Source of the DNA: Streptomyces sp. NBC_00370
GTDB lineage: Bacteria > Actinomycetota > Actinomycetes > Streptomycetales > Streptomycetaceae
Reading direction: 5' to 3'
DNA length: 64,000 nt
Assembly: GCF_036084755.1 (NCBI RefSeq)
Contig: NZ_CP107968.1
Span: 5,232,501 to 5,296,500, forward strand
The notes below the pieces were generated by a model. That model was not told the DNA's origin. It searched no databases and saw nothing but the letters and a program-made list of their open reading frames with translations. Position 1 is the first letter of the stretch, and every line of letters begins with the position of its first letter. A program made the translations under genes and the position numbers. This document shows positions 41,721-49,838 of this stretch, piece after piece.

Positions 41721-42839
41721 CTAGCGCTGTTTCGATCTTGCCGGGGCGCCGCAGGATTCTCGCACCCGCAGCCGCGGCAGCAGCTCCAGATGGCGGCGGG
41801 TCACCTCGGCGCCCGGCCCCGCGCCGCCGCCGGACCTGCCGGTGAGCCGCTCGATCAGCAGTTCGGCCGCCGCTGCGCCCACCTCGCGCTTGGGCGGCGC
41901 CACGGCGGTCAGCGGAGTGTCGGCGAGGGCCGCCACCTCGTCGTCGTACGTGATCAGGGCGAGGTCGCCCGGCACCCGTACGCCCAGCTCGGCCAGGCGC
42001 CGGACGATCCAGGTGGCGTCCTCGTCGTTGTGCATCAGCGCGGCCGTCGCCTCACCGGACGTCACCGCGTCGCGCAGCGCGAGCGCCGCGCGCTCGAAGA
42101 GCTCCGGGTCACGCTCGGGCGAGTTCGAGTCGATCATCGGCCCTGGCGCCGTGAGCCCCAGCGCGTCCAGCGCCCGCCCGTACCCGGCCCGTACGGCCAT
42201 GGCGGTCGGGCTGTCCCAGCGCGCCACCAGCAGCGGCGCCCCGTGGCCGAGCCGGACCAGGTGCCGGACGGCGATCAGCACGCCGTGCGCGTGGTCGGAC
42301 CTGACCTGGTCCATGTCGTCCAGCGGGCCGCCGGGCACCCCGGCCCGCTCCACCAGCACCGTGGCCACCGGCAGCCGGGCGATCCAGTCGCTGTGCAGGG
42401 CCGGGTGGTCGGGGGCCGTCCAACTGGGCGCGACCAGCAGGCCCTCGGCGCCGGCGGCGAGCAGCCCCGCCGCGTGCGAGGCGTCGTCGTCGGGGCGGTA
42501 GTCGGAGACCCGCAGGATCAGCCGGGCGCCGAGCCTGGCCGCCGCTTCGTGGGCGCCCCTGATCACCTCGGCGAAGTAGTAGGCGGCCGCAGGCGCCAGC
42601 ATCCCGATGACCGGGCCGCCGCCGCCCGGCGCCGTACCGGCCGGACCCCGCCGCTCGGGCCAGGACACCGAGCCGTGCGCCCGGTCGAGCAGCCCGCGGC
42701 CTGCCAGCGTCTCCACGTCACGGCGGGCGGTGACGGGGGACACCCGCAGCTCGACGGCGAGGTCGGCGACCCGGACGGTGCCCCGTTCGCGTACCAGGTT
42801 CAGCAGGCGGTCATGACGTTCAGCGGCACCTTCGCGCAC
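41721..42839 (-). CDS. DeoR/LacI hybrid transcriptional regulator
   Basis: About 372 residues. The N-terminal DeoR-type winged helix (RHDRLLNLVRERGTVRVADLAVELRVSPVTARRDVETLAGRGLLDRAHGSV) is joined to a LacI-type periplasmic-binding-like sensor domain (from about 75: VIGMLAPAAAYYFAEVIRGAHEAAARLGARL, then ALMHNDEDATWIVRRLAELGVRVPGDLALITYDD). GTG 42839 has GAAGGG upstream and begins just before the helix; ATG 42881 is an in-frame alternative. It lies upstream of the importer and should sense its sugar. Confidence 0.9.
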   Translation of the reverse strand: MREGAAERHDRLLNLVRERGTVRVADLAVELRVSPVTARRDVETLAGRGLLDRAHGSVSWPERRGPAGTAPGGGGPVIGMLAPAAAYYFAEVIRGAHEAAARLGARLILRVSDYRPDDDASHAAGLLAAGAEGLLVAPSWTAPDHPALHSDWIARLPVATVLVERAGVPGGPLDDMDQVRSDHAHGVLIAVRHLVRLGHGAPLLVARWDSPTAMAVRAGYGRALDALGLTAPGPMIDSNSPERDPELFERAALALRDAVTSGEATAALMHNDEDATWIVRRLAELGVRVPGDLALITYDDEVAALADTPLTAVAPPKREVGAAAAELLIERLTGRSGGGAGPGAEVTRRHLELLPRLRVRESCGAPARSKQR

Positions 42840-42928
42840 GGTGGCAGACCCTTCGCAATGTGATGTCACGCGCCATGGCATGGCCCGGACGCGACGAGCC
42901 TAATGCGTACGATCGAAAGGCGGGCATC

Positions 42929-42941
42929 CGATCATTCGATC
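42929..42941. promoter_or_regulatory. Candidate operator 2, upstream of the regulator gene
   Basis: CGATCATTCGATC is nearly the inverted copy of the site before the importer, and a second GATCGAAA element lies at 42911-42918. Autoregulation by the DeoR/LacI hybrid is inferred. Confidence 0.45.
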
Positions 42942-43033
42942 ACGGCTGTCGACCACAGCTGGCGCTGACAGCGGGCGATGACAGCCAGCGACACCCGGCG
43001 CTCATCGCGATCGATCGGCGGCGAAGTGGGCGG

Positions 43034-43807
43034 TCACTGCGGGCCGTACTTGCTCCGCGCCTTCGACGTGATCCCGCCGAGCAGCCCGCGCGGCGCGATC
43101 TTCACCGCGCCCATCAGCGCCTTGTAGCGCGGATCCGGCACCGACACCGTCCTGCCGCGCGCCAGGTCGGCCAGCGCCGCCGTCACCAGCTTGTCCGCGT
43201 CCAGCCACATCCAGTCGGGGATCTTCTCCGTGCCGAGCCCGGCCCGCTCATGGAACTCGGTCCGTACGAACCCCGGGCACAGCGCCATCAGCCGTACGCC
43301 CGAGCCCGCCACGTCCTTGGCGACACCCTGGGTGAACTGCACGACCCACGCCTTGGAGGCGCCGTACGTACCGCGCGGCAGGAAGGCGGCCACCGAGGCC
43401 ACGTTGACGACTCCGCCCCGCTCGCGCGCCCGCATCCCGGCGACGGCGGCCGAGGTCAGCCGCAGCACCGCCTCGCAGTGCACCTTCAGCATGGTCAGCT
43501 CGTCGGCGAGGGAGACTTCGAGGAACGCGCCCTTGCTGCCGAACCCCGCGTTGTTGACCAGCAGATCGACCGGATGCCTCCGGTCGGCGAGCCGCTTCTC
43601 GACCGCTTCGATCCCCGCGTCGGTGGCCAGATCGGCGGTCAGCACCTCGGCCTCGATGCCGTGGCGGTCGTGCAGTTCCGTGGCGTGCGTGCGCAAGCGC
43701 TCGGTGTCGCGGGCCACCAGGACGAGATTGTGTCCGTCCGTGGCCAGCCGCCGCGCGAAGGCGGCGCCGATACCCGCCGTCGCGCCGGTGATGAGAGCAG
43801 TCGTCAT
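43034..43807 (-). CDS. Short-chain dehydrogenase/reductase
   Basis: A 257-residue classical SDR. The NAD(P) motif is TGATAGIGAAFA (about 8-19), NNAGFGSKG follows near 85, the catalytic Ser is in NVASVAAFLP, and Tyr-Lys is in YGASKAW. PGFVRTEFH follows. The C-terminal extension MGAVKIAPRGLLGGITSKARSKYG is common in the lipid-linked DltE/acyl-reductase-like subgroup. Substrate unknown. It stands alone between a non-coding gap and the MOSC gene. Confidence 0.92.
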   Translation of the reverse strand: MTTALITGATAGIGAAFARRLATDGHNLVLVARDTERLRTHATELHDRHGIEAEVLTADLATDAGIEAVEKRLADRRHPVDLLVNNAGFGSKGAFLEVSLADELTMLKVHCEAVLRLTSAAVAGMRARERGGVVNVASVAAFLPRGTYGASKAWVVQFTQGVAKDVAGSGVRLMALCPGFVRTEFHERAGLGTEKIPDWMWLDADKLVTAALADLARGRTVSVPDPRYKALMGAVKIAPRGLLGGITSKARSKYGPQ

Positions 43808-43883
43808 GCGACGGCACGTTAGCGCCCCACGGCGGCCCGCCGATCCGGCAGGGCGCCGCTCACCTGCCGTACCAGGCCGCCGC

Positions 43884-44552
43884 TCAGCTGCCGTACTTGG
43901 CGACGTACTCCCTGGCGGCCTTCAACTCCTCGGTGTGCAGGGCGTCCGCGGCGGCCAGGATGCGCGGCAGCAGCTCGCGCTCCAGGGTGACGGCGCGGAA
44001 GGCCAGCGCCACCGTGACGTCATGGTCCGGACGGTGCACGATCTCGATCGGGTCGCCCGAGCGGATCTCCCCGGGTGTGATGACCCGCAGATACGCGCCC
44101 GTCACCGCATGGCGGGTGAAGCGCTTCATCCAGCCCTTCTCGCCGAGCGTCGCCTGGAACGTACGGCACGGGATGCGGCCGCTCGTCGCCTCCAGCACCA
44201 ACTCGTCCCCGATCCGCCAGCGCTCACCGACCTTCGCCGCCGCCATGTCGAGCCCCGACGTGGTGAGATTCTCGCCGAACGCGCCGTTGGCCAGGGGGCG
44301 GCCCAGCTCCCGCTCCCAGTGGTCCAGATCCTCCCGCGCGAACGCGTACACGGCCTGGTCGCTGCCGCCGTGATGGCGCAGGTCGCACACCGCGTCCCCG
44401 ATGAGACCGCTGCCGCCCTCGCCCTTGGCGCCGGGGTCCCGCACCCGCACGGGACCCTCGGCCGGCTGCTTGCCGATGCCCGTGACCTTGCCCGGCGTGT
44501 CGGTGTACGGGACGACTTCGGGCCGCCCCACGTTCACGGTCAGAACTTTCAT
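43884..44552 (-). CDS. MOSC-domain protein (YiiM-like)
   Basis: A 222-residue MOSC protein, a fold that binds molybdenum cofactor and sulfur and supports detoxification of N-hydroxylated compounds in E. coli YiiM. GDAVCDLRHHGGSDQAVYAFAREDLDHWERELGRPLANGAFGENLTTSGLD (about 52-102) is the signature. The conserved cysteine is in SGRIPCRTFQ near 128. It is divergent from the LysR regulator with 80 bases between. Confidence 0.93.
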   Translation of the reverse strand: MKVLTVNVGRPEVVPYTDTPGKVTGIGKQPAEGPVRVRDPGAKGEGGSGLIGDAVCDLRHHGGSDQAVYAFAREDLDHWERELGRPLANGAFGENLTTSGLDMAAAKVGERWRIGDELVLEATSGRIPCRTFQATLGEKGWMKRFTRHAVTGAYLRVITPGEIRSGDPIEIVHRPDHDVTVALAFRAVTLERELLPRILAAADALHTEELKAAREYVAKYGS

Positions 44553-44632
44553 GGCAGCACGGTATCGGCAGCCACCTCAAAGCATCCACCGATTATTTTC
44601 CGCCGTGCCCAAGCGTTGCTTATAGTTGGAAG

Positions 44633-45532
44633 ATGATCGAGGCCCGCCATCTCCGCGTCCTGCGCGCCGTCGCCGTCACCGGTTCCTTCTCGGCCGCCGC
44701 GCGTGAGCTGGGCTGCACCCAGCCCGCCGTCAGCCAGCAGATGAAGGCCCTCGAAGCGTCGGCGGGCACCACCCTGCTCGTCCGCACCGGGCGCGAGACG
44801 CGGCTCACCCAGGCCGGTGAGGTGCTGGTCCGGCACGCGACGGGGATCCTCGGCGGGCTCACGGCCGCGGAGGAGGAGATCGCCGCCCTGGTGGGGCTGC
44901 GGGCGGGCCGGGTCAGGCTCGTCTCCTTCCCCAGCGGCAGCTCGACACTCGTCCCCGCCGCGCTCGCCGCGCTGCGCGCCGCCCACCCCGGCACCCGGGT
45001 CTCACTCGTCGAGGCCGAACCGCCCAGTTCGGCCGGGATGCTGCGGGACGGCGACTGTGACGTGGCGCTGGCGTTCCGGTACGGGGACGGCGCCGACGCC
45101 GAGTGGGACGACCTGGTCGTACGGCCGCTGCTGGTGGACCGGCTCGTCGGACTCGTACCCGAAGGGCACCGGCTGGCGCGCGCCGGCGCCGAAGCGGTCG
45201 CCATGGGGGACTTGGCGGGCGAGCCGTGGATCGCGGGCTGTCCGCGCTGCCGTACCCAACTCGTCGCCGCCTGCGAGGAGTCGGGGTTCACCCCGCGGAT
45301 CGACTTCGCCACGGACGACTACCCGGCCGTGGTCGGCCTGGTCGCCGCCGGGCTCGGGGTCGCCGTACTGCCCGAGCTGGCGCTGGCCTCGGTGCGTACC
45401 GAAGGGGTCCGTACGCTCGCGGTCGAGCCGGCGGTGCTCCGTGAGGTCGTCGCGCTCACCCTGCCGGACCTGGCCAGGGTGCCCGCCGTCGCCGCCACGC
45501 TGGACGAGCTGGCCGTGGCCGCCGCCCGCTGA
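44633..45532 (+). CDS. LysR-family transcriptional regulator
   Basis: A 299-residue regulator with an N-terminal HTH (HLRVLRAVAVTGSFSAAARELGCTQPAVSQQMKALEASAGTTLLVR, about 5-50) and a periplasmic-binding-like effector domain (about 90-299; VRLVSFPSGSSTLVPAALAALRAAHP). TATAGT is present about 10 bases before the start and could be a -10 box. The divergent MOSC gene is the natural target by LysR habit. The inducer is unknown. Confidence 0.92.
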   Translation: MIEARHLRVLRAVAVTGSFSAAARELGCTQPAVSQQMKALEASAGTTLLVRTGRETRLTQAGEVLVRHATGILGGLTAAEEEIAALVGLRAGRVRLVSFPSGSSTLVPAALAALRAAHPGTRVSLVEAEPPSSAGMLRDGDCDVALAFRYGDGADAEWDDLVVRPLLVDRLVGLVPEGHRLARAGAEAVAMGDLAGEPWIAGCPRCRTQLVAACEESGFTPRIDFATDDYPAVVGLVAAGLGVAVLPELALASVRTEGVRTLAVEPAVLREVVALTLPDLARVPAVAATLDELAVAAAR

Positions 45533-45620
45533 GGCGGCCGCCCCCGCCGTACCGGCCGACCGGACCGTCCCGACCAGGCAGTGCAGAAACGTTTCTTCTC
45601 GGCTGTTGGGGGCTGCTGCC

Positions 45621-46061
45621 TCAGTCGTCGAGGTGGTCGAGGTGGTCGCCGAAGGAGTGGCCCCCGTGGCCGCTATGACCGCCGTGCCCCAGGCCGTGAC
45701 CCCCGGGCCCCGGGTCGTGCGACGGCGGTGGCCCCTGGTGCGCGCCGCCGTGCGAGGCGGCGGTGGACGCCGTGATCAGCCGGGTGCGGGCGCGGCCCAT
45801 CAGCTCCTCGCGCTCGTCCTCGGTCAGTCCGCCCCACACGCCGTACGGCTCCCGCACCGCCAGTGCGTGTGCCGCGCACTCCGCGCGGACCGGGCACCGC
45901 ATGCACACCTCTTTCGCCGAGTTCTCACGCGCGCTTCTCGCCGCGCCGCGCTCCCCCTCCGGATGGAAGAAGAGTGAACTGTCGACGCCACGACAGGCCG
46001 CGAGGAGTTGCCAGTCCCACAGATCGGCGTTCGGTCCGGGAAGGCGGGAGAAATCTGCCAT
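45621..46061 (-). CDS. whiD: WhiB-like iron-sulfur regulator WhiD with a histidine-rich tail
   Basis: A 146-residue Wbl protein. The four [4Fe-4S] ligands are Cys23, Cys53, Cys56 and Cys62 (LLAACRG ... CMRCPVRAEC), and the beta-turn YGVWGGLTEDERE (about 73-85) follows, then a basic RARTR segment. WhiD acts late in Streptomyces sporulation and contacts the principal sigma factor region 4. The last 44 residues are a Gly/Pro/His tail with ten histidines, not part of the Wbl core. Placement next to bldM matches the known whiD locus. Confidence 0.93.
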   Translation of the reverse strand: MADFSRLPGPNADLWDWQLLAACRGVDSSLFFHPEGERGAARSARENSAKEVCMRCPVRAECAAHALAVREPYGVWGGLTEDEREELMGRARTRLITASTAASHGGAHQGPPPSHDPGPGGHGLGHGGHSGHGGHSFGDHLDHLDD

Positions 46062-46440
46062 TGCTTAAGTCCCCTTGAAACCTGGACGGCGTTGGATCAC
46101 TCATGACCGTACATCTGCAGTGTAAGTAGATGTAAATATGACTCATTGCGAATCTAGCCACAGACACCAGCAAAAGGGAAGAAAAGCCACTAAATGGGGC
46201 ATACCCCTAACGGGGGAAACGGGTGATCCGCCCCGTACATCTCTGTGTGCGCCCGCTTACAAAGAGTGTTGAAGTCGATCGTCGGACCCGTAACTCTTTC
46301 GAGTGACCGTCGTTGAATGTGCGAGGCGGTTGAGAGAACGAGCGATCGGGCACATGTCCGAAAGCCGTCAATCGCACAGGTGACGAAATGTAACCAGCCT
46401 GGAGGCCCAAGGTGACGCGCATCAGCTGCGGAGGACGGTC
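46062..46440. promoter_or_regulatory. whiD-bldM divergent regulatory region with a BldN-type promoter
   Basis: This 379-base gap holds no gene but is unusually AT-rich in parts. CGTAAC (46289-46294), then exactly 16 bases, then CGTTGA (46311-46316) reproduces the sigma-BldN recognition pattern, pointing at bldM. bldM is known to be under BldN control in Streptomyces. AT-rich tracts around 46080-46200 lie upstream of whiD and probably contain its promoters, though none is unambiguous. Confidence 0.75.
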
Positions 46441-47052
46441 ATGACATCCGTCCTCGTCTGCGACGACTCCCCGCTTGCCCGAGAGGCGCTCCGCCGCGCG
46501 GTCGCGACCGTGCCCGGCGTCGAGCGCGTGACGACCGCGGCCAACGGCGAGGAAGTCCTCCGCCGCTGGGGCGCCGATCGCTCGGACCTGATTCTGATGG
46601 ACGTACGCATGCCAGGTCTTGGCGGCGTCGAGACGGTGCGCAGACTGCTCTCCGCCGACCCCGGCGCCCGGATCATCATGCTCACGGTCGCCGAGGACCT
46701 GGACGGGGTCGCGCTCGCGGTCGCCGCCGGTGCCCGCGGCTATCTGCACAAGGACGCGTCGCGCGCCGAACTGCGCGCGACCGTCACCCAGGCGCTCGCC
46801 GACCCGACGTGGCGGCTGGCCCCGCGCCGGCTCCGCTCGGCGGAGATGGGTGCGGCGCCCACGCTCACCGCGCGGGAGATCCAGGTGCTCGAAGGCATGA
46901 GCCACGGCCGCTCCAACGCGGAGATCGGCCGGGAGCTCTTCCTCTCGGAGGACACGGTGAAGACGCACGCCAGGCGGCTGTTCAAGAAGCTCGGCGCCTC
47001 GGACCGCGCGCATGCCGTCGCGCTCGGATTCCGCTGGGGCCTGGTGCGCTGA
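46441..47052 (+). CDS. bldM: Developmental response regulator BldM
   Basis: A 203-residue orphan response regulator. The receiver domain (about 1-120) has the acidic pocket CDDSP and the DVRMPG phosphorylation-site loop (Asp near 54), then the LuxR-type HTH (LTAREIQVLEGMSHGRSNAEIGRELFLSEDTVKTHARRLFKKLGASDRAHAVALGFRWGLV). BldM directs aerial mycelium formation in Streptomyces as a homodimer and later with WhiI, independent of normal phosphorylation. The BldN-type promoter upstream supports the assignment. Confidence 0.95.
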   Translation: MTSVLVCDDSPLAREALRRAVATVPGVERVTTAANGEEVLRRWGADRSDLILMDVRMPGLGGVETVRRLLSADPGARIIMLTVAEDLDGVALAVAAGARGYLHKDASRAELRATVTQALADPTWRLAPRRLRSAEMGAAPTLTAREIQVLEGMSHGRSNAEIGRELFLSEDTVKTHARRLFKKLGASDRAHAVALGFRWGLVR

Positions 47053-47161
47053 GCCCGCAGGGGCCGCGCGGTCCGCAGGCTTCACGATCCGCCGCACCCT
47101 TCCGGGCGCCGGTCTCCCCGGACCCCGGGACCGGCGGTCCCTGAACCCCGCTCGCTGCCTC

Positions 47162-47324
47162 TGGCCTGTCCGGCGGATCATGGCCGGGTCCGCGACGCCT
47201 GGCACGGCACCTCGCGGCGTTGCCGAACCGCCCCGATGGCTCCGCTATCGAAGCGTCCCGGCGCCTTGCGATCCACCGCACCAGACGCCGCGGCCTGTCC
47301 GACCCTGATCCGCCGGACAGGCCA
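47162..47324. mobile_element. MITE-like element, 163 bp, upstream of shbA
   Basis: Perfect 19-bp terminal inverted repeats (TGGCCTGTCCGGCGGATCA at 47162-47180 and its complement at 47306-47324) bound a 163-base segment with no open frame of note. It sits within the 395-base gap between bldM and shbA (47053-47447). A near-identical sequence is, to my recollection, scattered through Streptomyces genomes, matching the ends of a transposase-bearing IS. No target-site duplication is clear. Confidence 0.75.
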
Positions 47325-47447
47325 TAACTCAGGGTGGGCGGGGCAACGTATGCCCGTACGCGACCGTTTCCCGCGCGATGCCGCATCCTTGGAGATGTGG
47401 AGTTCCTCGGGAACGAGTCGGACGAGCGCGAGGGGAGGGCACAGGGC

Positions 47448-48113
47448 ATGAGTTCCGCCGCACCTGCTCATAACGCTTCAGTGCACAACTACGGACGCGG
47501 TGCCACCAATCAGGAGCCGCCAAGGCACCATGGACCGATGCGCGACGACGAGCCCACAGTGATCGGTGCGCTCGTCCACCGTGCCGTCGACGGTGACCAG
47601 CAGGCGACGCACGACCTCCTCGCCCGGGTCCACCCACTGGCGCTGCGCTACTGCCGTACGCGACTGAGCAGGCTCCCCGGTGACGCACGGCACTTCGTCG
47701 AGGACCTCGCGCAGGAAGTGTGTGTGGCGGTCCTCATGGCGCTGCCGCGCTACCGCGACACGGGCAGGCCCTTCGAGGCGTTCGTCTTCGCCATCGCCGG
47801 ACACAAGGTCGCCGATCTCCAGCGGTCCGCCATGCGGCACCCGGGATCCACGGCCGTACCGTCCGACGAGATGCCGGAGCGGCCCGACGACTCGCTGGGA
47901 CCCGAGGAGCGGGCGCTGCTCAGCAGCGACGCCGAGTGGGCCAAGAAGCTGCTCGCCAACCTCCCCGACAACCAGCGCGAACTGCTGGTGCTGCGGGTCG
48001 CCGTGGGGCTGACCGCCGAGGAGACCGGACAGCTGCTCGGCATGTCGCCCGGCGCCGTACGGGTCGCGCAGCACCGCGCGCTCAGCAGACTGCGCGCCCT
48101 CGCCGAGCAGTAG
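47448..48113 (+). CDS. shbA: RNA polymerase sigma factor ShbA
   Basis: A sigma-70 family (ECF-like, region 2 and 4) factor of 221 residues from ATG 47448, which has GGGGAGGG upstream; ATG 47538 would give the shorter 191-residue form with the same domains. Region 2 is RVHPLALRYCRTRLSRLPGDARHFVEDLAQEVCVAVLMALPRYRDTGRPFEAFVFAIAGHKVADLQRSA; region 4 is LPDNQRELLVLRVAVGLTAEETGQLLGMSPGAVRVAQHRALSRLRAL. In Streptomyces ShbA drives transcription of the principal sigma gene hrdB. Its place between bldM and guaB is the known locus. Confidence 0.93.
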   Translation: MSSAAPAHNASVHNYGRGATNQEPPRHHGPMRDDEPTVIGALVHRAVDGDQQATHDLLARVHPLALRYCRTRLSRLPGDARHFVEDLAQEVCVAVLMALPRYRDTGRPFEAFVFAIAGHKVADLQRSAMRHPGSTAVPSDEMPERPDDSLGPEERALLSSDAEWAKKLLANLPDNQRELLVLRVAVGLTAEETGQLLGMSPGAVRVAQHRALSRLRALAEQ

Positions 48114-48247
48114 GCGGCGGCAGCGGCCCGGCACCCGGCCCTCCGGCCGTGACCCAGGTCCTGATCGAGACGATCGTGGAATGAGACCGCCGTGGAGCCC
48201 GTTAGCATGGACATCCGCACCGATCAAGGCCATCTGGGGAAGGTGTC

Positions 48248-49750
48248 ATGACTGCAAACGTCGACGGAGTGCCCGAGAAGTTCGCGACGCTGGGGCTGAC
48301 ATACGACGACGTGCTGCTGTTGCCTGGCGCCTCGGAGGTGCTGCCCAACCAGGTGGACACGGCGTCCCAGGTATCCAGGAACGTACGGGTCAACATCCCG
48401 CTGCTCTCCGCGGCGATGGACAAGGTCACCGAGGCGCGGATGGCCATCGCGATGGCCCGCCAGGGCGGGGTCGGTGTGCTCCACCGGAACCTCTCCATCG
48501 CCGACCAGGCCAACCAGGTCGACCTCGTGAAGCGCTCCGAGTCCGGCATGGTGACCGACCCGATCACGGTCCATCCGGATGCCACGCTGGCCGAGGCCGA
48601 CCAGCTCTGCGCGAAGTTCCGGATCAGCGGCGTCCCCGTCACCGACGCGGCCGGCAAGCTGCTCGGCATCGTCACCAACCGCGACATGGCCTTCGAGACG
48701 GACCGCGGCCAGCAGGTGCGCGCCGTCATGACCCCCATGCCGCTGGTCACCGGCAAGGTCGGCATCTCCGGCGTGGACGCCATGGAGCTGCTGCGCCGCC
48801 ACAAGATCGAGAAGCTGCCGCTCGTCGACGACGCGGGCATCCTCAAGGGCCTCATCACCGTCAAGGACTTCGTCAAGGCCGAGCAGTACCCGAACGCGGC
48901 CAAGGACGCCGAGGGCAGGCTGCTCGTCGGCGCGGCCGTCGGCGCCAGCCAGGAGGCCCTGGAGCGGGCCCAGGCGCTGGCCGAGGCCGGGGTCGACTTC
49001 ATCGTCGTGGACACCTCGCACGGCCACAACAGCAACGCGCTCAGCTGGATGTCCAAGATCAAGTCCAGTGTCTCCGTGGATGTTATCGGCGGCAACATCG
49101 CCACCCGCGACGGCGCGAAGGCGCTCATCGACGCGGGCGTGGACGGCGTCAAGGTGGGTGTGGGCCCCGGCTCCATCTGCACCACGCGCGTGGTCGCCGG
49201 CATCGGCGTCCCCCAGGTCACGGCGATCTACGAGGCGGCGTCGGTCTGCATGGCCGCCGGTGTCCCCGTCATCGGCGACGGCGGCCTGCAGTACTCGGGC
49301 GACATCGGCAAGGCGCTCGCCGCAGGGGCCAGCACGGTCATGCTCGGCAGCCTGCTCGCGGGCTGCGAGGAGTCACCGGGCGAGCTGCAGTTCATCAACG
49401 GCAAGCAGTTCAAGTCGTACCGCGGCATGGGCTCGCTCGGCGCCATGCAGTCGCGCGGCCAGGCCCGCTCGTACTCGAAGGACCGCTACTTCCAGGCGGA
49501 CGTCTCCTCCGACGACAAGCTCGTGCCCGAGGGCATCGAGGGCCAGGTGCCCTACCGGGGCCCGCTCGGCGCCGTGCTGCACCAGCTGATCGGCGGGCTG
49601 CGGCAGACCATGGGCTATGTGGGCGCCGCCTCCATCGACGAGATGGAGCGCAAGGGGCAGTTCGTCCGGATCACGGCGGCGGGGCTCAAGGAGAGCCACC
49701 CCCACGACATCCAGATGACGGTCGAGGCGCCGAACTACAACCAGCACTGA
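48248..49750 (+). CDS. guaB: IMP dehydrogenase
   Basis: A 500-residue enzyme that oxidises IMP to XMP in GMP synthesis. A TIM barrel is interrupted by two CBS domains (about 105-215). The catalytic loop GPGSICTTRVV (about 306-316) carries the Cys nucleophile, and the RYFQAD/PEGIEGQVPYRGPL flap supplies the general base. The N-terminus TYDDVLLLPGASEV and length are typical. A perfect hairpin follows, then the guaB3-type gene. Confidence 0.97.
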   Translation: MTANVDGVPEKFATLGLTYDDVLLLPGASEVLPNQVDTASQVSRNVRVNIPLLSAAMDKVTEARMAIAMARQGGVGVLHRNLSIADQANQVDLVKRSESGMVTDPITVHPDATLAEADQLCAKFRISGVPVTDAAGKLLGIVTNRDMAFETDRGQQVRAVMTPMPLVTGKVGISGVDAMELLRRHKIEKLPLVDDAGILKGLITVKDFVKAEQYPNAAKDAEGRLLVGAAVGASQEALERAQALAEAGVDFIVVDTSHGHNSNALSWMSKIKSSVSVDVIGGNIATRDGAKALIDAGVDGVKVGVGPGSICTTRVVAGIGVPQVTAIYEAASVCMAAGVPVIGDGGLQYSGDIGKALAAGASTVMLGSLLAGCEESPGELQFINGKQFKSYRGMGSLGAMQSRGQARSYSKDRYFQADVSSDDKLVPEGIEGQVPYRGPLGAVLHQLIGGLRQTMGYVGAASIDEMERKGQFVRITAAGLKESHPHDIQMTVEAPNYNQH

Positions 49751-49756
49751 CATCTC

Positions 49757-49792
49757 CCGATGCCGCCGGTGGCCCGTCACCGGCGGCATCGG
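49757..49792 (+). terminator. Perfect 15-bp hairpin after guaB
   Basis: CCGATGCCGCCGGTG (49757-49771) pairs with CACCGGCGGCATCGG (49778-49792) across six bases. It likely terminates or attenuates transcription between guaB and the next gene. Confidence 0.8.
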
Positions 49793-49838
49793 TGTGTCGG
49801 GGATACTGGGACGGCTGACGTAGAGGGAAAGGCACATC

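Noticed and set aside
47053..47447. Small frames inside the bldM-shbA gap
   Set aside because: They lie within the MITE-like element, have no ribosome-binding sites and are not conserved protein patterns.
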